Source: an uncultured Marinobacter sp.
GTDB lineage: Bacteria; Pseudomonadota; Gammaproteobacteria; Pseudomonadales; Oleiphilaceae
Direction of reading: 5' to 3'
Length of the DNA stretch: 64,000 bases
Assembly: GCF_947488835.1 (NCBI RefSeq)
Contig: NZ_CANLBK010000001.1
Span: 434,001 to 498,000, forward strand
Shown: positions 1 through 9,616 of the stretch, piece by piece
Position numbering within the stretch: the first letter of the stretch is position 1
Layout: every line of letters starts with the position of its first letter
Notes under the pieces: generated by a model
Database searches by the model: none
What the model was told of the DNA's origin: nothing
Seen by the model: the letters and a program-made list of their open reading frames with translations, nothing else
Position numbers and translations under genes: made by a program

Positions 1-1118
1 CCGGGGGCAAAGTTTTCAAGCTCTTCAAATAAGCTTTTCTCACCTTTGAAGGTTTCAGAAATCAGGTATCTCATCAAGTGAGAATGGCGCAAGGCGACGT
101 TAAGCAAGCTGGGGATATCGTGCAGCCTGATTGATGTAAGGTAATCGAAAAATCCACGGCCCTTTTCCAGCACGGGTTTGAACGAAGCGAACGGCCCAAA
201 TAGCAAATAGTACTTGCCATCTACTGCCCGCAAATCCAGGTGCGGAACAGACATGGGCGGGGCGCCAACCTTAGCTCGACCGTAGGTCTTGGCTTTGTAG
301 TTCTGAGCCTGCTCTTCCGTGATTTGGGCCTGCAAAAACCTCCCGCCTACAGGGAAGCCTGCGTATCGACTCCGGGATGGCAGGTGGCTTCTTTTGAGCA
401 GGGGGAAGGCACCACCACCCGCGCCGACGAAGAGGGCGTCGGCGCGATATTGAAGGGTTTGCCCGTTACTGTTGGCGTTTATCACCCAGCGCCCAGTGGG
501 ACTACGATGTGCACGTGTAACGTGAGTTCCGTATTCGATCTTAACGCCTAAACTCTCCACTGCATAAGCGGCCATTTGTTCTGTTAGAGACCCAAAGTTT
601 ACGTCGGTACCTGTATCAATAACGGTGGCAGCCATTTTTTCATGGCGAGGGCGTCCATCCATCGTCAGGGGAATCCAGCTTTTAATCTCGTCGAAGTCGT
701 CTGAGTAGCGCATGTGATCAAAAAAGTGGTGCGCGGACATCTCTTCGAATCGCAGTTTAAGCTCGTCAATGGCGGATTCGGAAACAAGGGTGCAATGCTT
801 GGTCTGATTGATAAAGGTTGACGGCTGTTTGATTGCACCTTTTCCCACCAGATAAGCCCAGAACTGTTTGGCCACATTGAATTGGGCGTGGATTTTAAGG
901 GCTTTTTCAACAGAAAGGACTTCGCCGTCGACCGGTGTATAGTTAAGTTCGCAGTTTGCTTCGTGCCCGGTACCCGCGTTGTTAAAAGCCCACGAGTTGC
1001 CCCCGCCTGCGCGATTCAGTCGTTCCAGAATGGTTATGTCCAGATCGGGAGCCAGCTCCTTTGCCAAGGTCGCAAAGGTGGTGCCCATAATGCCTGCGCC
1101 GATGATAATTATGTTCAT
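1..1118 (-). CDS. mqo: Malate:quinone oxidoreductase, N-terminal part (cut by window edge)
   Basis: FAD-dependent membrane-associated enzyme that oxidises malate to oxaloacetate and passes electrons to quinone in the TCA cycle. The frame is open from ATG at 1118 to the window edge and gives about 372 of the roughly 500 residues usual for Mqo. The N-terminus has the FAD-binding IIIIGAGIMGTTFATLAKE stretch at residues 3-21, then GGGNSWAFNNAGTGHEANCE, a family signature. Further on are VGAPPMSVPHLD and LLFGPFA, also typical. The start is the first ATG ahead of the dinucleotide fold. The 3' end lies outside the window, so completeness cannot be judged. Identification is confident from several family-specific motifs. 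Confidence 0.93.
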   Translation of the reverse strand, partial: MNIIIIGAGIMGTTFATLAKELAPDLDITILERLNRAGGGNSWAFNNAGTGHEANCELNYTPVDGEVLSVEKALKIHAQFNVAKQFWAYLVGKGAIKQPSTFINQTKHCTLVSESAIDELKLRFEEMSAHHFFDHMRYSDDFDEIKSWIPLTMDGRPRHEKMAATVIDTGTDVNFGSLTEQMAAYAVESLGVKIEYGTHVTRAHRSPTGRWVINANSNGQTLQYRADALFVGAGGGAFPLLKRSHLPSRSRYAGFPVGGRFLQAQITEEQAQNYKAKTYGRAKVGAPPMSVPHLDLRAVDGKYYLLFGPFASFKPVLEKGRGFFDYLTSIRLHDIPSLLNVALRHSHLMRYLISETFKGEKSLFEELENFAP

Positions 1119-1428
1119 AATGTCCACCCGCCAATTCCAATGTTTCTGAGATTAGTCGGTTGAGCCTGCGTCAGTAATAACCGTCAAATCTCCCTCTTCC
1201 CTTGAATCATAGTGAAAGACACACCAGCGTGATGCAAATTCTGCAAACAGCTAAGGTTCAGCAGCAATGCCCGGAAGAGGCTTCATAGCCAAACTATTCC
1301 GGAGTTTCGTTTCTAAATGCAACTATCAGGTCTATATTGATACTCAGAGCACACTTATAAATCGCTCAGCTTCTCGGTGCGTTTCAGCGCGTGCGCCTTG
1401 TCTGGGTTTATCAGCAAGGAGAACAGTA
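1119..1428. other. Divergent intergenic region, mqo / ATP-grasp gene
   Basis: This 310-bp gap separates the start of mqo (leftward) from the start of the ATP-grasp gene (rightward). It must hold both promoters. The ATP-grasp frame stays open upstream to 1267, but the residues encoded there do not look like protein, and the AAGGAGA ribosome site sits only before ATG 1429. I see no convincing operator, repeat or RNA gene. Confidence 0.5.
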
Positions 1429-2736
1429 ATGTCGATAGCATCAGAAAAGCAGTTACCCACAGAGGTACAGGCTTGGCTCGATCCAGAAATGGATTCGGTC
1501 AAAGGAACAGAGACACCCAAGGATCCCAGCAAGGGCTACATCGCCCTACTCGGCTGGAGTGTCAATGCCATCAAGGCAGCGCAAAAGTTTAATCGCCGCT
1601 ATATCGTGGTCGCTCCGGAGTGGGCTGCAGATTTTTGTACCGCAAACAAGATACCTTTCATTCCCTGGGATTTTCTCCGCTTAAATGACCGGTCTTATGA
1701 AATAGCACAAAGGCTGAAGGCCGAAGGCGTGGATGTTGCCATACCTCTTTTTGAAGAAACCGTTGAGTGGTCCGGTGCTATCAACTCAGTGCTCCTCGAC
1801 AGCCCACGCATGTTTGGGCAGTCTATTCTATTCCGGGACAAATCATTGATGAAACGTCGGGCGCAGCTTGGCGGAATTCGTGTCGGTATCTTCGAAGAAG
1901 CCCACGAGAAAGACGACGTTGTCCGCTTTATGAAAAGAGTCAACCAGACACTGCTCAAGTTAGATGGAGATCCTGACGACCCGATTCACGTTAAGGCGTT
2001 CGACAAGGCAGGCTGCCTTGGGCACCGAATGATTCGCAAGGTTGAGGAAATAGACTCCATACCCGCTGAAGAATATCCCCTGCTGATGGAAAGCCACCTG
2101 GATGGCTGGGAATTCGCCGTTGAAGCTTGGATCCACGATGGGAAAATCAAGTTCCTGAATATTTCTGAATACGTAACGCTGGGATACTCCGTGTTCGTGC
2201 CTGCTACCGAAGAGCTCGAGAGCTGGCGCAACGCAATCACCAAGCAAATCGAGCTACTGATCAAGACCTTTGAGATAAAGTTTGGATTGATTCACCCCGA
2301 ATACTTTGTGACCGCAGACGGCGAAATGTATTTTGGTGAAGTCGCCTATCGCCCGCCCGGGTTTAAGGCATTCGAACTTATTGAGAGAGCCTACGGGTTC
2401 AGTGCGTATCAAGCCTCAATGTTGGTGTTCGATCCTAAAAGCACCAAGGAAGAGGTTGATGCCTTCTTCCCTCGCGAAGTCGTTGATGCGAAGGGTTACG
2501 CGGGCTGCTTCGGTGTGTACCCAAGGCGGCGGGTGGTCAGCAAACTGGAAATGCCGAAAGAAACTACGGAACACCCCTACTTCGAGTCCCATGAGTTGTT
2601 GGAACCAACTGAAGAAATGGTACCGGACAGGGCAGCTTTCGGAACTCACTGGGGCTTGGTCTTCTTTTATGGCGACGACCCCATAAAAATGCGGGACTTG
2701 TTGAAAGCCCAGGAAGATCTGGATTTTTACGTTTAG
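1429..2736 (+). CDS. ATP-grasp domain protein (putative carboxylate-amine ligase)
   Basis: A 435-residue soluble protein with an ATP-grasp fold like that of carbamoyl-phosphate synthase-type ligases, which activate a carboxylate with ATP and join it to an amine. The start is ATG 1429 because AAGGAGA lies just upstream. Visible landmarks are the lid-like region MFGQSILFRDKSLMKRR (about 127-143), the LLMESHLDGWEFAVEAW segment (about 218-234) matching the acidic strand that holds ATP, and EMYFGEVAYRPPG (about 300-312), where a metal-binding Glu is expected. The Asn usually found after that Glu is not obvious. The substrate is unknown. The convergent neighbour is a retropepsin-like peptidase of a family often linked to ATP-grasp ligases, which hints at peptide-bond chemistry. 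Confidence 0.75.
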   Translation: MSIASEKQLPTEVQAWLDPEMDSVKGTETPKDPSKGYIALLGWSVNAIKAAQKFNRRYIVVAPEWAADFCTANKIPFIPWDFLRLNDRSYEIAQRLKAEGVDVAIPLFEETVEWSGAINSVLLDSPRMFGQSILFRDKSLMKRRAQLGGIRVGIFEEAHEKDDVVRFMKRVNQTLLKLDGDPDDPIHVKAFDKAGCLGHRMIRKVEEIDSIPAEEYPLLMESHLDGWEFAVEAWIHDGKIKFLNISEYVTLGYSVFVPATEELESWRNAITKQIELLIKTFEIKFGLIHPEYFVTADGEMYFGEVAYRPPGFKAFELIERAYGFSAYQASMLVFDPKSTKEEVDAFFPREVVDAKGYAGCFGVYPRRRVVSKLEMPKETTEHPYFESHELLEPTEEMVPDRAAFGTHWGLVFFYGDDPIKMRDLLKAQEDLDFYV

Positions 2737-2755
2737 GTGTTTGGCCGGCCAGTTG

Positions 2756-3379
2756 TCAGCTGGCCGTGCCTGGCTTAACGAGTTTCGCCTGCTGCTTGTC
2801 CACAAGCTCTTCCATGGACATGTACTCGCATTCCTTGCTGGCTATAAAGCTGTCTGCAGAATCGATCAGTATGTTGTCGTCTTTCATGAAGCGGCGACCG
2901 AGCAGCACCGGATAGGAGAAGTTTCCGCGATCAGTCAAAGAAAACTGGGTTTTGTGGCTGGTACCGGCAATGCAGAAATCCATCATCACAACGTAGCGTC
3001 TCTGAGATGGAGCACCTTTTCGTTTGATTAGCACCGTGCGCTCTACGGGCCGCTCCAGCTCAAGAATCACTTCTTCGTGCTCAATAGTGCTGTCATCCGA
3101 CGTAGGATGGTCTTTATGGTCGGCCAGCGGAATTTGGAATTTCACCCATTTCTGATCGTCTTGCTTGAACTCTTCTACGTTCACCGCGTGCAGCGATGAG
3201 GTTTTGGCACCGGTATCCAGTCGGGCTTTAAGCCTGAGCCCCGTATCGTTCATCACAACCCACTCTACGAAACCGAGCGTTTCGGCAGCCGGTACGTCGC
3301 TATTGTCAGCTTTCTCGGCAAGGGTTGTGGCCGGAACTATGAGCGCGGTAGCAAGGGTCAAAGGGATCAGAAATTTCAT
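2756..3379 (-). CDS. Secreted retropepsin-like protein (RimB/DUF785, 'ATP-dependent zinc protease' family)
   Basis: A 207-residue protein with a signal peptide (residues 1-21, hydrophobic core then TTLAEKA) and a retropepsin-like aspartic protease domain. The motif LKARLDTGAKTSSLHA at about 50-65 contains the Asp-Thr-Gly triad (D55). The family carries the historical name 'ATP-dependent zinc protease', but the fold and DTG motif point to an aspartic peptidase; some members are linked to RimK-type ligases. The start has GGAGG just upstream. The gene overlaps acpH by 4 bp (ATGA), so the two are probably co-translated. It converges on the ATP-grasp gene with a 19-bp gap. Export to the periplasm is inferred from the signal peptide; the substrate is unknown. 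Confidence 0.82.
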   Translation of the reverse strand: MKFLIPLTLATALIVPATTLAEKADNSDVPAAETLGFVEWVVMNDTGLRLKARLDTGAKTSSLHAVNVEEFKQDDQKWVKFQIPLADHKDHPTSDDSTIEHEEVILELERPVERTVLIKRKGAPSQRRYVVMMDFCIAGTSHKTQFSLTDRGNFSYPVLLGRRFMKDDNILIDSADSFIASKECEYMSMEELVDKQQAKLVKPGTAS

Positions 3380-3951
3380 TCAATTCCTCCTGCAAATGAT
3401 TGTAAATCAGGGAAAAATGATAAGAACCGTTCTTCTAGCTCTGAGTGCAGCGGTCGTATTTCCTCAATAATTCCTGCAAATGAATTCTGAAAGCGAATGC
3501 GAGTGGCCACTCGGTCAAGGGCGTAGCCAATGTTATCGAGATCGCGATAGGACCCAAACCAGTCATGGGAAACAAGGTGTCGGGTTGTTGTGGCCATATC
3601 GGGTGTCATCAGGCTTTCGTTATTTTTCAGTTCTTCATAAACGGCGCTGATAAAGGCGTTTTGATCGGTATCAGTAAACTCGCTCCAGTGCCGTAAAAGA
3701 AAGTGGTCGTATAGGACGTCCAGAGCGATACCGGAAAACCTACGACGCCGCGCAGAAAAAAGCCGCTTGCTGGCGAGTACATCTGAGTGTCTATCGGTAA
3801 AGCTGTCTACGGCCAGATGGTGCCGAACTCCCAGCCTTACTGAATCCGGGAGCGCAGCAATGTCCAAACCACGGGTGAAATCACCAAGCATGCTGCCCAC
3901 CCGCGCTTCAGGCGAGTCAGGGGCAAGAAATAGGTGCGCCAGGTGATTCAA
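3376..3951 (-). CDS. acpH: Acyl carrier protein phosphodiesterase (DUF479)
   Basis: A 191-residue protein matching AcpH, which removes the 4'-phosphopantetheine group from holo-ACP in the cytoplasm. The N-terminus MNHLAHLFLA followed by VGSMLGDFTRG is the family signature, including the His and Asp expected at the metal site. Length is normal for the family. It is the first gene of a two-gene unit with the retropepsin-like gene (4-bp overlap). The link between ACP turnover and a secreted peptidase is not obvious and may be only transcriptional. Confidence 0.88.
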   Translation of the reverse strand: MNHLAHLFLAPDSPEARVGSMLGDFTRGLDIAALPDSVRLGVRHHLAVDSFTDRHSDVLASKRLFSARRRRFSGIALDVLYDHFLLRHWSEFTDTDQNAFISAVYEELKNNESLMTPDMATTTRHLVSHDWFGSYRDLDNIGYALDRVATRIRFQNSFAGIIEEIRPLHSELEERFLSFFPDLQSFAGGIE

Positions 3952-4156
3952 TGTCGTTTCCCCAATTCCGAAGCTGTCTGTTGATCAGACTGCAACAATC
4001 TACACGGCTTTTCCACACCAGGGACGGTAAAAAACCCTTTGCTGACGGCGTTTTAATACCGCGGCAATCATGCTGCAAACCGTGAGTTTCCTTGCGGTTG
4101 AACGTTCCCACAGGTATTCTGACGCCCTCTCTCGGTTCAGCTAGCTCGGGCATCCA

Positions 4157-5608
4157 TTGAGAAACCTCTACCCTGTTATTTTTATTGTAAGTCTTATGTT
4201 TGTGCTGCTCAGCATATTCATGACGCTGCCTGTGTTTCTGATGTTGGGCTCGGATGCGCCGAATGCGGCGTCGTTTGTGGAATCTGCAGCCATCGTTTTC
4301 GGAATCGGGTTATTCGGCATTGCCTCTACTTACCGCAAGCCCAGAGACTTGAAACCGCGGTATATGTTCGTGCTTACCGTATCATCCTGGTTCATTATCG
4401 CCCTGCTCTCCGCTCTTCCTTTCTACCTTAGTGATGACGGCATTTCCGCTGCAGATGCTTTTTTTGAAGGGGCTTCAGGCATCACAACCACGGGCGCTAC
4501 CGTATTCAGTGGCCTGGATACCATGGATAAAGATTTGCTTCTTTGGCGATCGATTCTGCAGTGGATCGGCGGCATAGGGATAATCGGCATGTTTGTAGCG
4601 GTGCTTCCGTTCCTGCGTGTTGGCGGCATGCGATTGTTTGCCACTGAATCTTCAGAGTGGACAGATAAAGCCCTCCCAAGAATGAAAACCCTGAGCCGTG
4701 GGCTTCTCATTGTTTATCTTGTCTTCTCAACCATCGCGGTCGTCACTTACTGGCTATCCGGTATGACGTTGTTCGATGCCTTTAACCATGGCTTAACCAG
4801 CATTGCGACTGGGGGATTCTCCACGTCGGATATGAGCATGGGCAAATTTAACGATTTGATTTTGGTGGAAGCCTCGTTTTTCATGATGATTGGCAGCCTG
4901 CCATTCTTCCTTTTTGTCAGAGAGATGCATGGGCAACGTGGCGTGTTGTTCAGAGATCAGCAGGTACGGCTGTTTCTAACCATACTGCTGGTTGTGCCTG
5001 CCCTTCTCACGCTTTACAGGTGGGCGGTATCCCCAGTGCCTTTTGACCCGGTTCATAACTACATAGCCACCTTGTTTAACGTGACTTCGGTAGTAACTAC
5101 AACCGGGTATGCGTCTGAGGACTATTCAGCGTGGGGACCTCTGGCGTTCGTGTTGTTCTTCTTCCTGATGTTTATTGGTGGTTGTTCCGGCTCAACATCC
5201 GGCGGCATGAAAATTTTCCGTTTTCAACTCTCGCTCATTGTCCTTCGCGAGCAGCTAATCCGCTTGCTGCACCCGCGGGCTGTGCTCTCTCGTAACTACA
5301 ATGGGCGGGCGGTCAGTGATGACATCATCGCGTCGATGATCGCTTATACATTTATCTTTCTGCTTTGCCTGTTGTTGATTACGGTTTCGCTGGCCGCTAT
5401 GCAACTCGATTTCATAACCTCGTTGTCAGGCGCACTGACTGCGCTAACCAACGTAGGCCCGGGGTTGGGCGACATCATCGGCCCTGCGGGGAATTTTGGC
5501 CCCTTACCGGATGCTGCCAAGTGGGTTTTAGCAGTCGGGATGCTGATGGGGCGATTGGAAATTTTGAGCGTGGTAATTGTGCTTTCACCGGCATTCTGGC
5601 GCAGCTGA
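4157..5608 (+). CDS. trkH: Trk-type potassium uptake membrane subunit TrkH
   Basis: A 483-residue inner-membrane protein with about ten hydrophobic segments and the four pore repeats of the Trk/Ktr/HKT family. The selectivity-filter-like turns are visible as TTGAT (about 111-115), SIATGGFS, TTTGYASE and TNVGPG. It imports K+ together with a TrkA-type NAD-binding regulator not encoded here. The start is uncertain. An in-frame stop lies at 4142, so TTG 4157 gives the only full first helix; the next ATG (4196) would cut into it. The C-terminus ends in the usual PAFWR. A strong hairpin overlaps the stop codon. Confidence 0.9.
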   Translation: MRNLYPVIFIVSLMFVLLSIFMTLPVFLMLGSDAPNAASFVESAAIVFGIGLFGIASTYRKPRDLKPRYMFVLTVSSWFIIALLSALPFYLSDDGISAADAFFEGASGITTTGATVFSGLDTMDKDLLLWRSILQWIGGIGIIGMFVAVLPFLRVGGMRLFATESSEWTDKALPRMKTLSRGLLIVYLVFSTIAVVTYWLSGMTLFDAFNHGLTSIATGGFSTSDMSMGKFNDLILVEASFFMMIGSLPFFLFVREMHGQRGVLFRDQQVRLFLTILLVVPALLTLYRWAVSPVPFDPVHNYIATLFNVTSVVTTTGYASEDYSAWGPLAFVLFFFLMFIGGCSGSTSGGMKIFRFQLSLIVLREQLIRLLHPRAVLSRNYNGRAVSDDIIASMIAYTFIFLLCLLLITVSLAAMQLDFITSLSGALTALTNVGPGLGDIIGPAGNFGPLPDAAKWVLAVGMLMGRLEILSVVIVLSPAFWRS

Positions 5609-5638
5609 ATACCTCCGCCAGAATGCCGCTGAGTTTTC
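5589..5638 (+). terminator. Rho-independent-like terminator of trkH
   Basis: A perfect 13-bp inverted repeat, CGGCATTCTGGCG (5589-5601) with its complement at 5616-5628, encloses a 14-nt loop holding the trkH stop codon. It is followed by a short T-rich stretch (GAGTTTTCT). The gene on the other strand ends at 5645, so the hairpin may serve both directions. Confidence 0.7.
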
Positions 5639-5644
5639 TATTGC

Positions 5645-6304
5645 CTAGAGGGCGTGCTTGCGAATGAAGCGCCCGATTTCCTGAATTTCCTCAAGGCACA
5701 CGCTGTGTTCCATAGGGAAAGTCATATACGCCGGCTCGTAGCCCATCTCCTTGAGCGCTTCTACGCTGCGTACACCAAGCGATTCCTGAACCATGGGATC
5801 AAAGGTTCCGTGATAAATATTGATTGGGATCCCTGCGTTCGCTTCGGAAGGCTTTACCGTTTTCGCCGTGGCGAAGTAGGTAGATAGTGCCAGAATGCCC
5901 GCCAGGCGTTTCGGGTATGTCAGGCCAAGCTCGTACGCAACCGCCCCACCCTGTGAAAATCCGGCAATAACGATGTTTTCCGCGGGAATTCCACGTTCAA
6001 TTTCCCGGTCAACTAACTTGCCTACCGCACGGGCCGAGTCCATCAACTGATCGGTATCCACAACCCGGTCAATATCCATCGCCTTAATGTCGTACCAGGC
6101 TGGCATAGACATTCCGCCATTGATGGTAACCGGCAAATTGGGTGCGTGGGGGAAGATAAATCGTACCGCTGCATCGTCTGGCAAGCCCAACTCTGGCACA
6201 ACAGGCTCAAAATCATGTCCGCTTGCGCCAAGGCCATGCAGCCAGATGACTGCGGCTGTAGGGTTGGGGCGGGTTTCCAGCTCAATATGTTGAAGATCCT
6301 GCAC
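5645..6304 (-). CDS. Carboxylesterase/phospholipase-type alpha/beta hydrolase
   Basis: A 219-residue cytoplasmic serine hydrolase of the small carboxylesterase / acyl-protein thioesterase family. The oxyanion region is WLHGLGASGHDF (21-32). The nucleophile elbow is GFSQGG (115-120, Ser117), and the rest of the triad is Asp169 in YHGTFDPMV and His200 in PMEHS. Length and motif spacing are normal. The family cleaves short-chain carboxyl esters and sometimes lysophospholipids. The next gene upstream on the same strand is a phospholipid acyltransferase 39 bp away, so a joint lipid role is possible but not shown. Confidence 0.88.
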   Translation of the reverse strand: MQDLQHIELETRPNPTAAVIWLHGLGASGHDFEPVVPELGLPDDAAVRFIFPHAPNLPVTINGGMSMPAWYDIKAMDIDRVVDTDQLMDSARAVGKLVDREIERGIPAENIVIAGFSQGGAVAYELGLTYPKRLAGILALSTYFATAKTVKPSEANAGIPINIYHGTFDPMVQESLGVRSVEALKEMGYEPAYMTFPMEHSVCLEEIQEIGRFIRKHAL

Positions 6305-6343
6305 GCAGTACCTCTTTTATCTGAAAGGGGATTGTTGTCCGGA

Positions 6344-7537
6344 TTAATCCGGTGCGTTTAACTTGGCGCTCGCATCCAGTGCGCTCTGAACCGGATTGGC
6401 ATACATATCCAGTAGATAGGGCCGAATTGCGGGATCACAAGCTTCAAGCCTGTTTTCCATTTCTCCGCGGGCTGCCTGAATATCGGCCTCCGACCAGTTT
6501 CCTGCGGTTACGACTGACTCCCGAATCACATCCAGGCTGCTAGCTCCCTGGGAGCCCTGCCCGCGCATTTCGTAGGCGATCAGGTTGGATGCGTGCAAGT
6601 GATAATTCGCGTGAACCTCCGTGTCGATCACGCCGGCTAGCTCTTTTGCATTCTCCGGGGCACTGGTGATCGGGGCGCCAAAATGTACGTGAACATGGCC
6701 CTTGAACTGGGTTAGACCCTTCATGATCTGCTCAGTATCTTCGCCTTCTGCTTTTTTATAGTTGCCACTGCGGGCCTTCGTTTCCAGCTCCCGAGCCTTA
6801 TCAGCGTCACAGGGATCGTATTCGTAGGATATGGACACAGGAACAATGCGGAGCTTGTTCATGGCTTCTGCAAAGCTCAGCCCGCTTTTTTTGCAGCTCA
6901 TATAAAACATTTTTATGATAGCCGGATCGGTAAAATCACGACCGTCTTTGGCGCGCCCTTCCCGCTGGGCAATCCAGATGTTCTCGTTGTTCGCAACGCT
7001 GTGATTGATAAAGCCCGAGAGCGTAATATAGGCGTCACGCATTTCTCGAGGGCTGGTCATATCACGGCGGACGATGAAGCTTTTGTTAAGCCGCATCATC
7101 TCTGCAAACACTCGGTTTGCAAGCAGATTGTCGCCAATAGCGATGCGTGTGGTGCGCAGATCGTTATGAAACAACAAGTAGTTGACTACCATGGGATCAA
7201 AAACAATATCCCTGTGGTTGGAGATGAACAGGTAGGCGCCCTGCTTGCTCAAGTTCTCCAGGCCGCTGCTGGTGACACGGGCTGTTGTGCTCTCAATCAG
7301 CTCACCGATATAGCCGGAAAGCCCGGCCTGCAAATCATCTACCTTTGTAAAGTGGCCAAATCGGCTAGACAGCCAGCGCCGGGTAAAAAACCGCAAGGGT
7401 GCCGGGGCCCAGCGAGCAAGTAATGGCGACTTGAAGCGCGCGACCATATCCAGAAATTCCTGGTCGTTAACCAACCGTTGAATTGCCGGGCCGGTTTCGT
7501 CGTCCGAATAGGGACGGATGGCGTCAAATTCTTGCAT
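6344..7537 (-). CDS. PlsC-like 1-acylglycerol-3-phosphate acyltransferase family protein
   Basis: A 397-residue protein with a glycerolipid acyltransferase domain in its first two-thirds. The catalytic box appears as NHRDIVFDP (107-115), a variant of the usual NHxxxxD found in one branch of the family, and is followed by FIVRRD and a NIWIAQREGRAKDG segment that resembles the phosphate-binding blocks. The family transfers acyl groups to lysophosphatidic acid or related lipids at the inner membrane. The C-terminal 100 residues (EVHANYHLHASNLIAYEMRG onward) are extra compared with E. coli PlsC. Specific substrate unknown. Confidence 0.82.
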   Translation of the reverse strand: MQEFDAIRPYSDDETGPAIQRLVNDQEFLDMVARFKSPLLARWAPAPLRFFTRRWLSSRFGHFTKVDDLQAGLSGYIGELIESTTARVTSSGLENLSKQGAYLFISNHRDIVFDPMVVNYLLFHNDLRTTRIAIGDNLLANRVFAEMMRLNKSFIVRRDMTSPREMRDAYITLSGFINHSVANNENIWIAQREGRAKDGRDFTDPAIIKMFYMSCKKSGLSFAEAMNKLRIVPVSISYEYDPCDADKARELETKARSGNYKKAEGEDTEQIMKGLTQFKGHVHVHFGAPITSAPENAKELAGVIDTEVHANYHLHASNLIAYEMRGQGSQGASSLDVIRESVVTAGNWSEADIQAARGEMENRLEACDPAIRPYLLDMYANPVQSALDASAKLNAPD

Positions 7538-7725
7538 GGCTGCCCTGTTATTGTGTGTGTCGATGATCTTGAGCTGTTAAACCTAGGCTTAAAGCGGCGG
7601 TATTGTATCGGTTTTCCCATGGGTTTGCTTCCCAAAAACACGTCTTGCCCGGCCATTCCTTGCGGTGAATCTGGTATCATCCTCCACCTGATTAAACCCC
7701 AGCCTCGCGAATAACCGGTTATTCT

Positions 7726-9594
7726 ATGTATCCCGACCAGGACTTTGAACAGCTTTCTGCCGAGAGGCCCACAACATCTGGAAGAAGCCCCGAACAGGTT
7801 TTGCACGAAGTGTTCGGGTACGAATCGTTCCGCCCCCTGCAGGGGGATATCATCCACGAGGTTGTATCCGGTGGCGATGCCTTGGTGCTCATGCCCACTG
7901 GCGGGGGTAAATCTCTCTGCTATCAGGTTCCTGCGCTTGTTCGCTCCGGCACGGCCATTGTGATCTCGCCACTGATCGCCTTGATGCAAGATCAGGTTGC
8001 CGCGTTGCGTGAACTGGGTGTGAAAGCGGCCTTTCTAAATTCAACGATGGATTTCGAGCAGGCCCGCGCCACCGAGTACGCACTGAGCACCGGTGAACTT
8101 GATCTTCTTTATTGCGCGCCAGAGAGACTTATACAGCCACGCACGCTTCAACTATTGCACGATGCGTCTATTTCGCTATTCGCCATTGACGAGGCCCACT
8201 GCGTATCCCAGTGGGGGCATGACTTCCGTTCTGACTATCTGCAACTGGCGGTGCTCGCAAATGAGTTCCCGGCTATTCCCAGAATTGCGTTAACGGCAAC
8301 GGCCGACGAGCGCACTCGCAAGGAGATCGCGGAACGCCTGTCCCTCACCGAGGGGCGACACTTCATTAGCGGTTTTGATCGCCCAAATATTCAATATCGT
8401 ATAGCGCCGAAGGTTAACGCAAACAAACAGTTGCTGGACTTTATTAAAGCAGAGCATGAGGCTGACTGTGGCATAGTTTATTGCTTGTCTCGCAACAAAG
8501 TAGATGCCACCGCGAAGTTGCTTGCCCAGAAAGGTTACACCGCATTGCCCTATCATGCCGGGCTTCCGGCAAACGATCGGGCACGTAATCAGGAGCGCTT
8601 TCTCCGGGAAGATGGTGTGATTATCGTTGCCACCATCGCCTTCGGCATGGGTATTGATAAGCCGGATGTGCGCTTTGTTGCGCATCTGGATCTACCTAAA
8701 AGCCTGGAGGCCTATTATCAGGAAACTGGCCGTGCTGGTCGTGATGGTAAGCCTTCTACAGCCTGGATGGTGTATGGCCTTCAAGATGTAATAAAGCTTA
8801 GGCAAATGCTCGAAGCCTCCCAAGGTAATGATCATTTCAAGCGCATTGAGCGGCAGAAACTCGATGCCATGCTGGGGCTGTGTGAAGTTACCAAATGCCG
8901 CCGGCAAGTCCTGTTGAACTATTTTGGCGATGAGTTGGATACTCCGTGTGGTAATTGTGATACCTGCCTCAATCCGCCTGCAACCTGGGACGGCACAGTT
9001 GCTGTTCAAAAAGCGCTGTCTTGCGTGTTCCGCACCGGGCAACGTTTTGGCGTTACTCACCTGATTGATGTGTTACGGGGTTCCGAAAATGAACGCGTTC
9101 TCCAATTGGGGCATCATCAGGTTTCAACCTACGGCATTGGCGCGGAGTTTTCGGTTAGCGAATGGAAGTCGGTGTTCCGTCAATTGGTGGCGAACGGCCA
9201 CTTGAGAACAGATCCCGATGGCTATGGCGCGCTGCAGCTCACTGAAGAATGCCGACCTTTGCTGAAAGGCGAGCACAAGGTTGAATTGCGCAAAGACCCG
9301 GTCGTTAAAAAGTCGTCAAGCCGCTCTTCCGGTGGAAGAACCGGCGGCCCGGTGAAAGACCAGGTTACCGATCACGTAGGCTGGGATGCGTTAAGGGCGT
9401 GCCGCAAGGAGCTTGCGGACAAACAGGGCGTACCGCCCTACGTTATTTTCCACGACACCACGCTGTTCGACATGCTCGAACGCAAACCCCAAACGCTGGA
9501 TGAGCTTGCCGGTGTAAGCGGTGTGGGAGCTGCCAAACTGGAGAAATACGGCGAGATATTCCTCGCCGCCATTGCCAGTCTGGATCCAGCCTGA
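7726..9594 (+). CDS. recQ: ATP-dependent DNA helicase RecQ
   Basis: A 622-residue 3'-5' DNA helicase acting in recombination and replication-fork repair. The helicase core has Walker A TGGGKS (58-63), DEAH (155-158) and the GRAGRDG motif VI. A zinc-binding region follows (CEVTKCRRQ ... CGNCDTC), then a winged-helix RQC domain (about 420-510). An HRDC domain fills the C-terminus (about 550-620, ending in [18 protein letters not shown]). This is the full classic RecQ architecture. A basic Ser-rich linker ([14 protein letters not shown]) joins RQC and HRDC. A hairpin terminator begins at its stop codon. Confidence 0.96.
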   Translation: MYPDQDFEQLSAERPTTSGRSPEQVLHEVFGYESFRPLQGDIIHEVVSGGDALVLMPTGGGKSLCYQVPALVRSGTAIVISPLIALMQDQVAALRELGVKAAFLNSTMDFEQARATEYALSTGELDLLYCAPERLIQPRTLQLLHDASISLFAIDEAHCVSQWGHDFRSDYLQLAVLANEFPAIPRIALTATADERTRKEIAERLSLTEGRHFISGFDRPNIQYRIAPKVNANKQLLDFIKAEHEADCGIVYCLSRNKVDATAKLLAQKGYTALPYHAGLPANDRARNQERFLREDGVIIVATIAFGMGIDKPDVRFVAHLDLPKSLEAYYQETGRAGRDGKPSTAWMVYGLQDVIKLRQMLEASQGNDHFKRIERQKLDAMLGLCEVTKCRRQVLLNYFGDELDTPCGNCDTCLNPPATWDGTVAVQKALSCVFRTGQRFGVTHLIDVLRGSENERVLQLGHHQVSTYGIGAEFSVSEWKSVFRQLVANGHLRTDPDGYGALQLTEECRPLLKGEHKVELRKDPVVKKSSSRSSGGRTGGPVKDQVTDHVGWDALRACRKELADKQGVPPYVIFHDTTLFDMLERKPQTLDELAGVSGVGAAKLEKYGEIFLAAIASLDPA

Positions 9595-9616
9595 GGGAAC
9601 ACCTCAGGCTTTCTTC
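9588..9616 (+). terminator. Terminator of recQ
   Basis: A 9-bp perfect stem, AGCCTGAGG (9588-9596) with CCTCAGGCT (9602-9610), has a 5-nt loop and is followed by TTCTTCT. It overlaps the recQ stop codon and sits just before the end of the convergent DUF4442 gene. Confidence 0.75.

Noticed and set aside
2737..2775. GGCCAG/CTGGCC inverted repeat after the ATP-grasp gene as a terminator
   Set aside because: The stem is short and no T-run follows on either strand.
3952..4156. A 78-codon leftward open frame upstream of acpH
   Set aside because: Overlaps the acpH start and the trkH leader, with no ribosome site or recognisable protein features.
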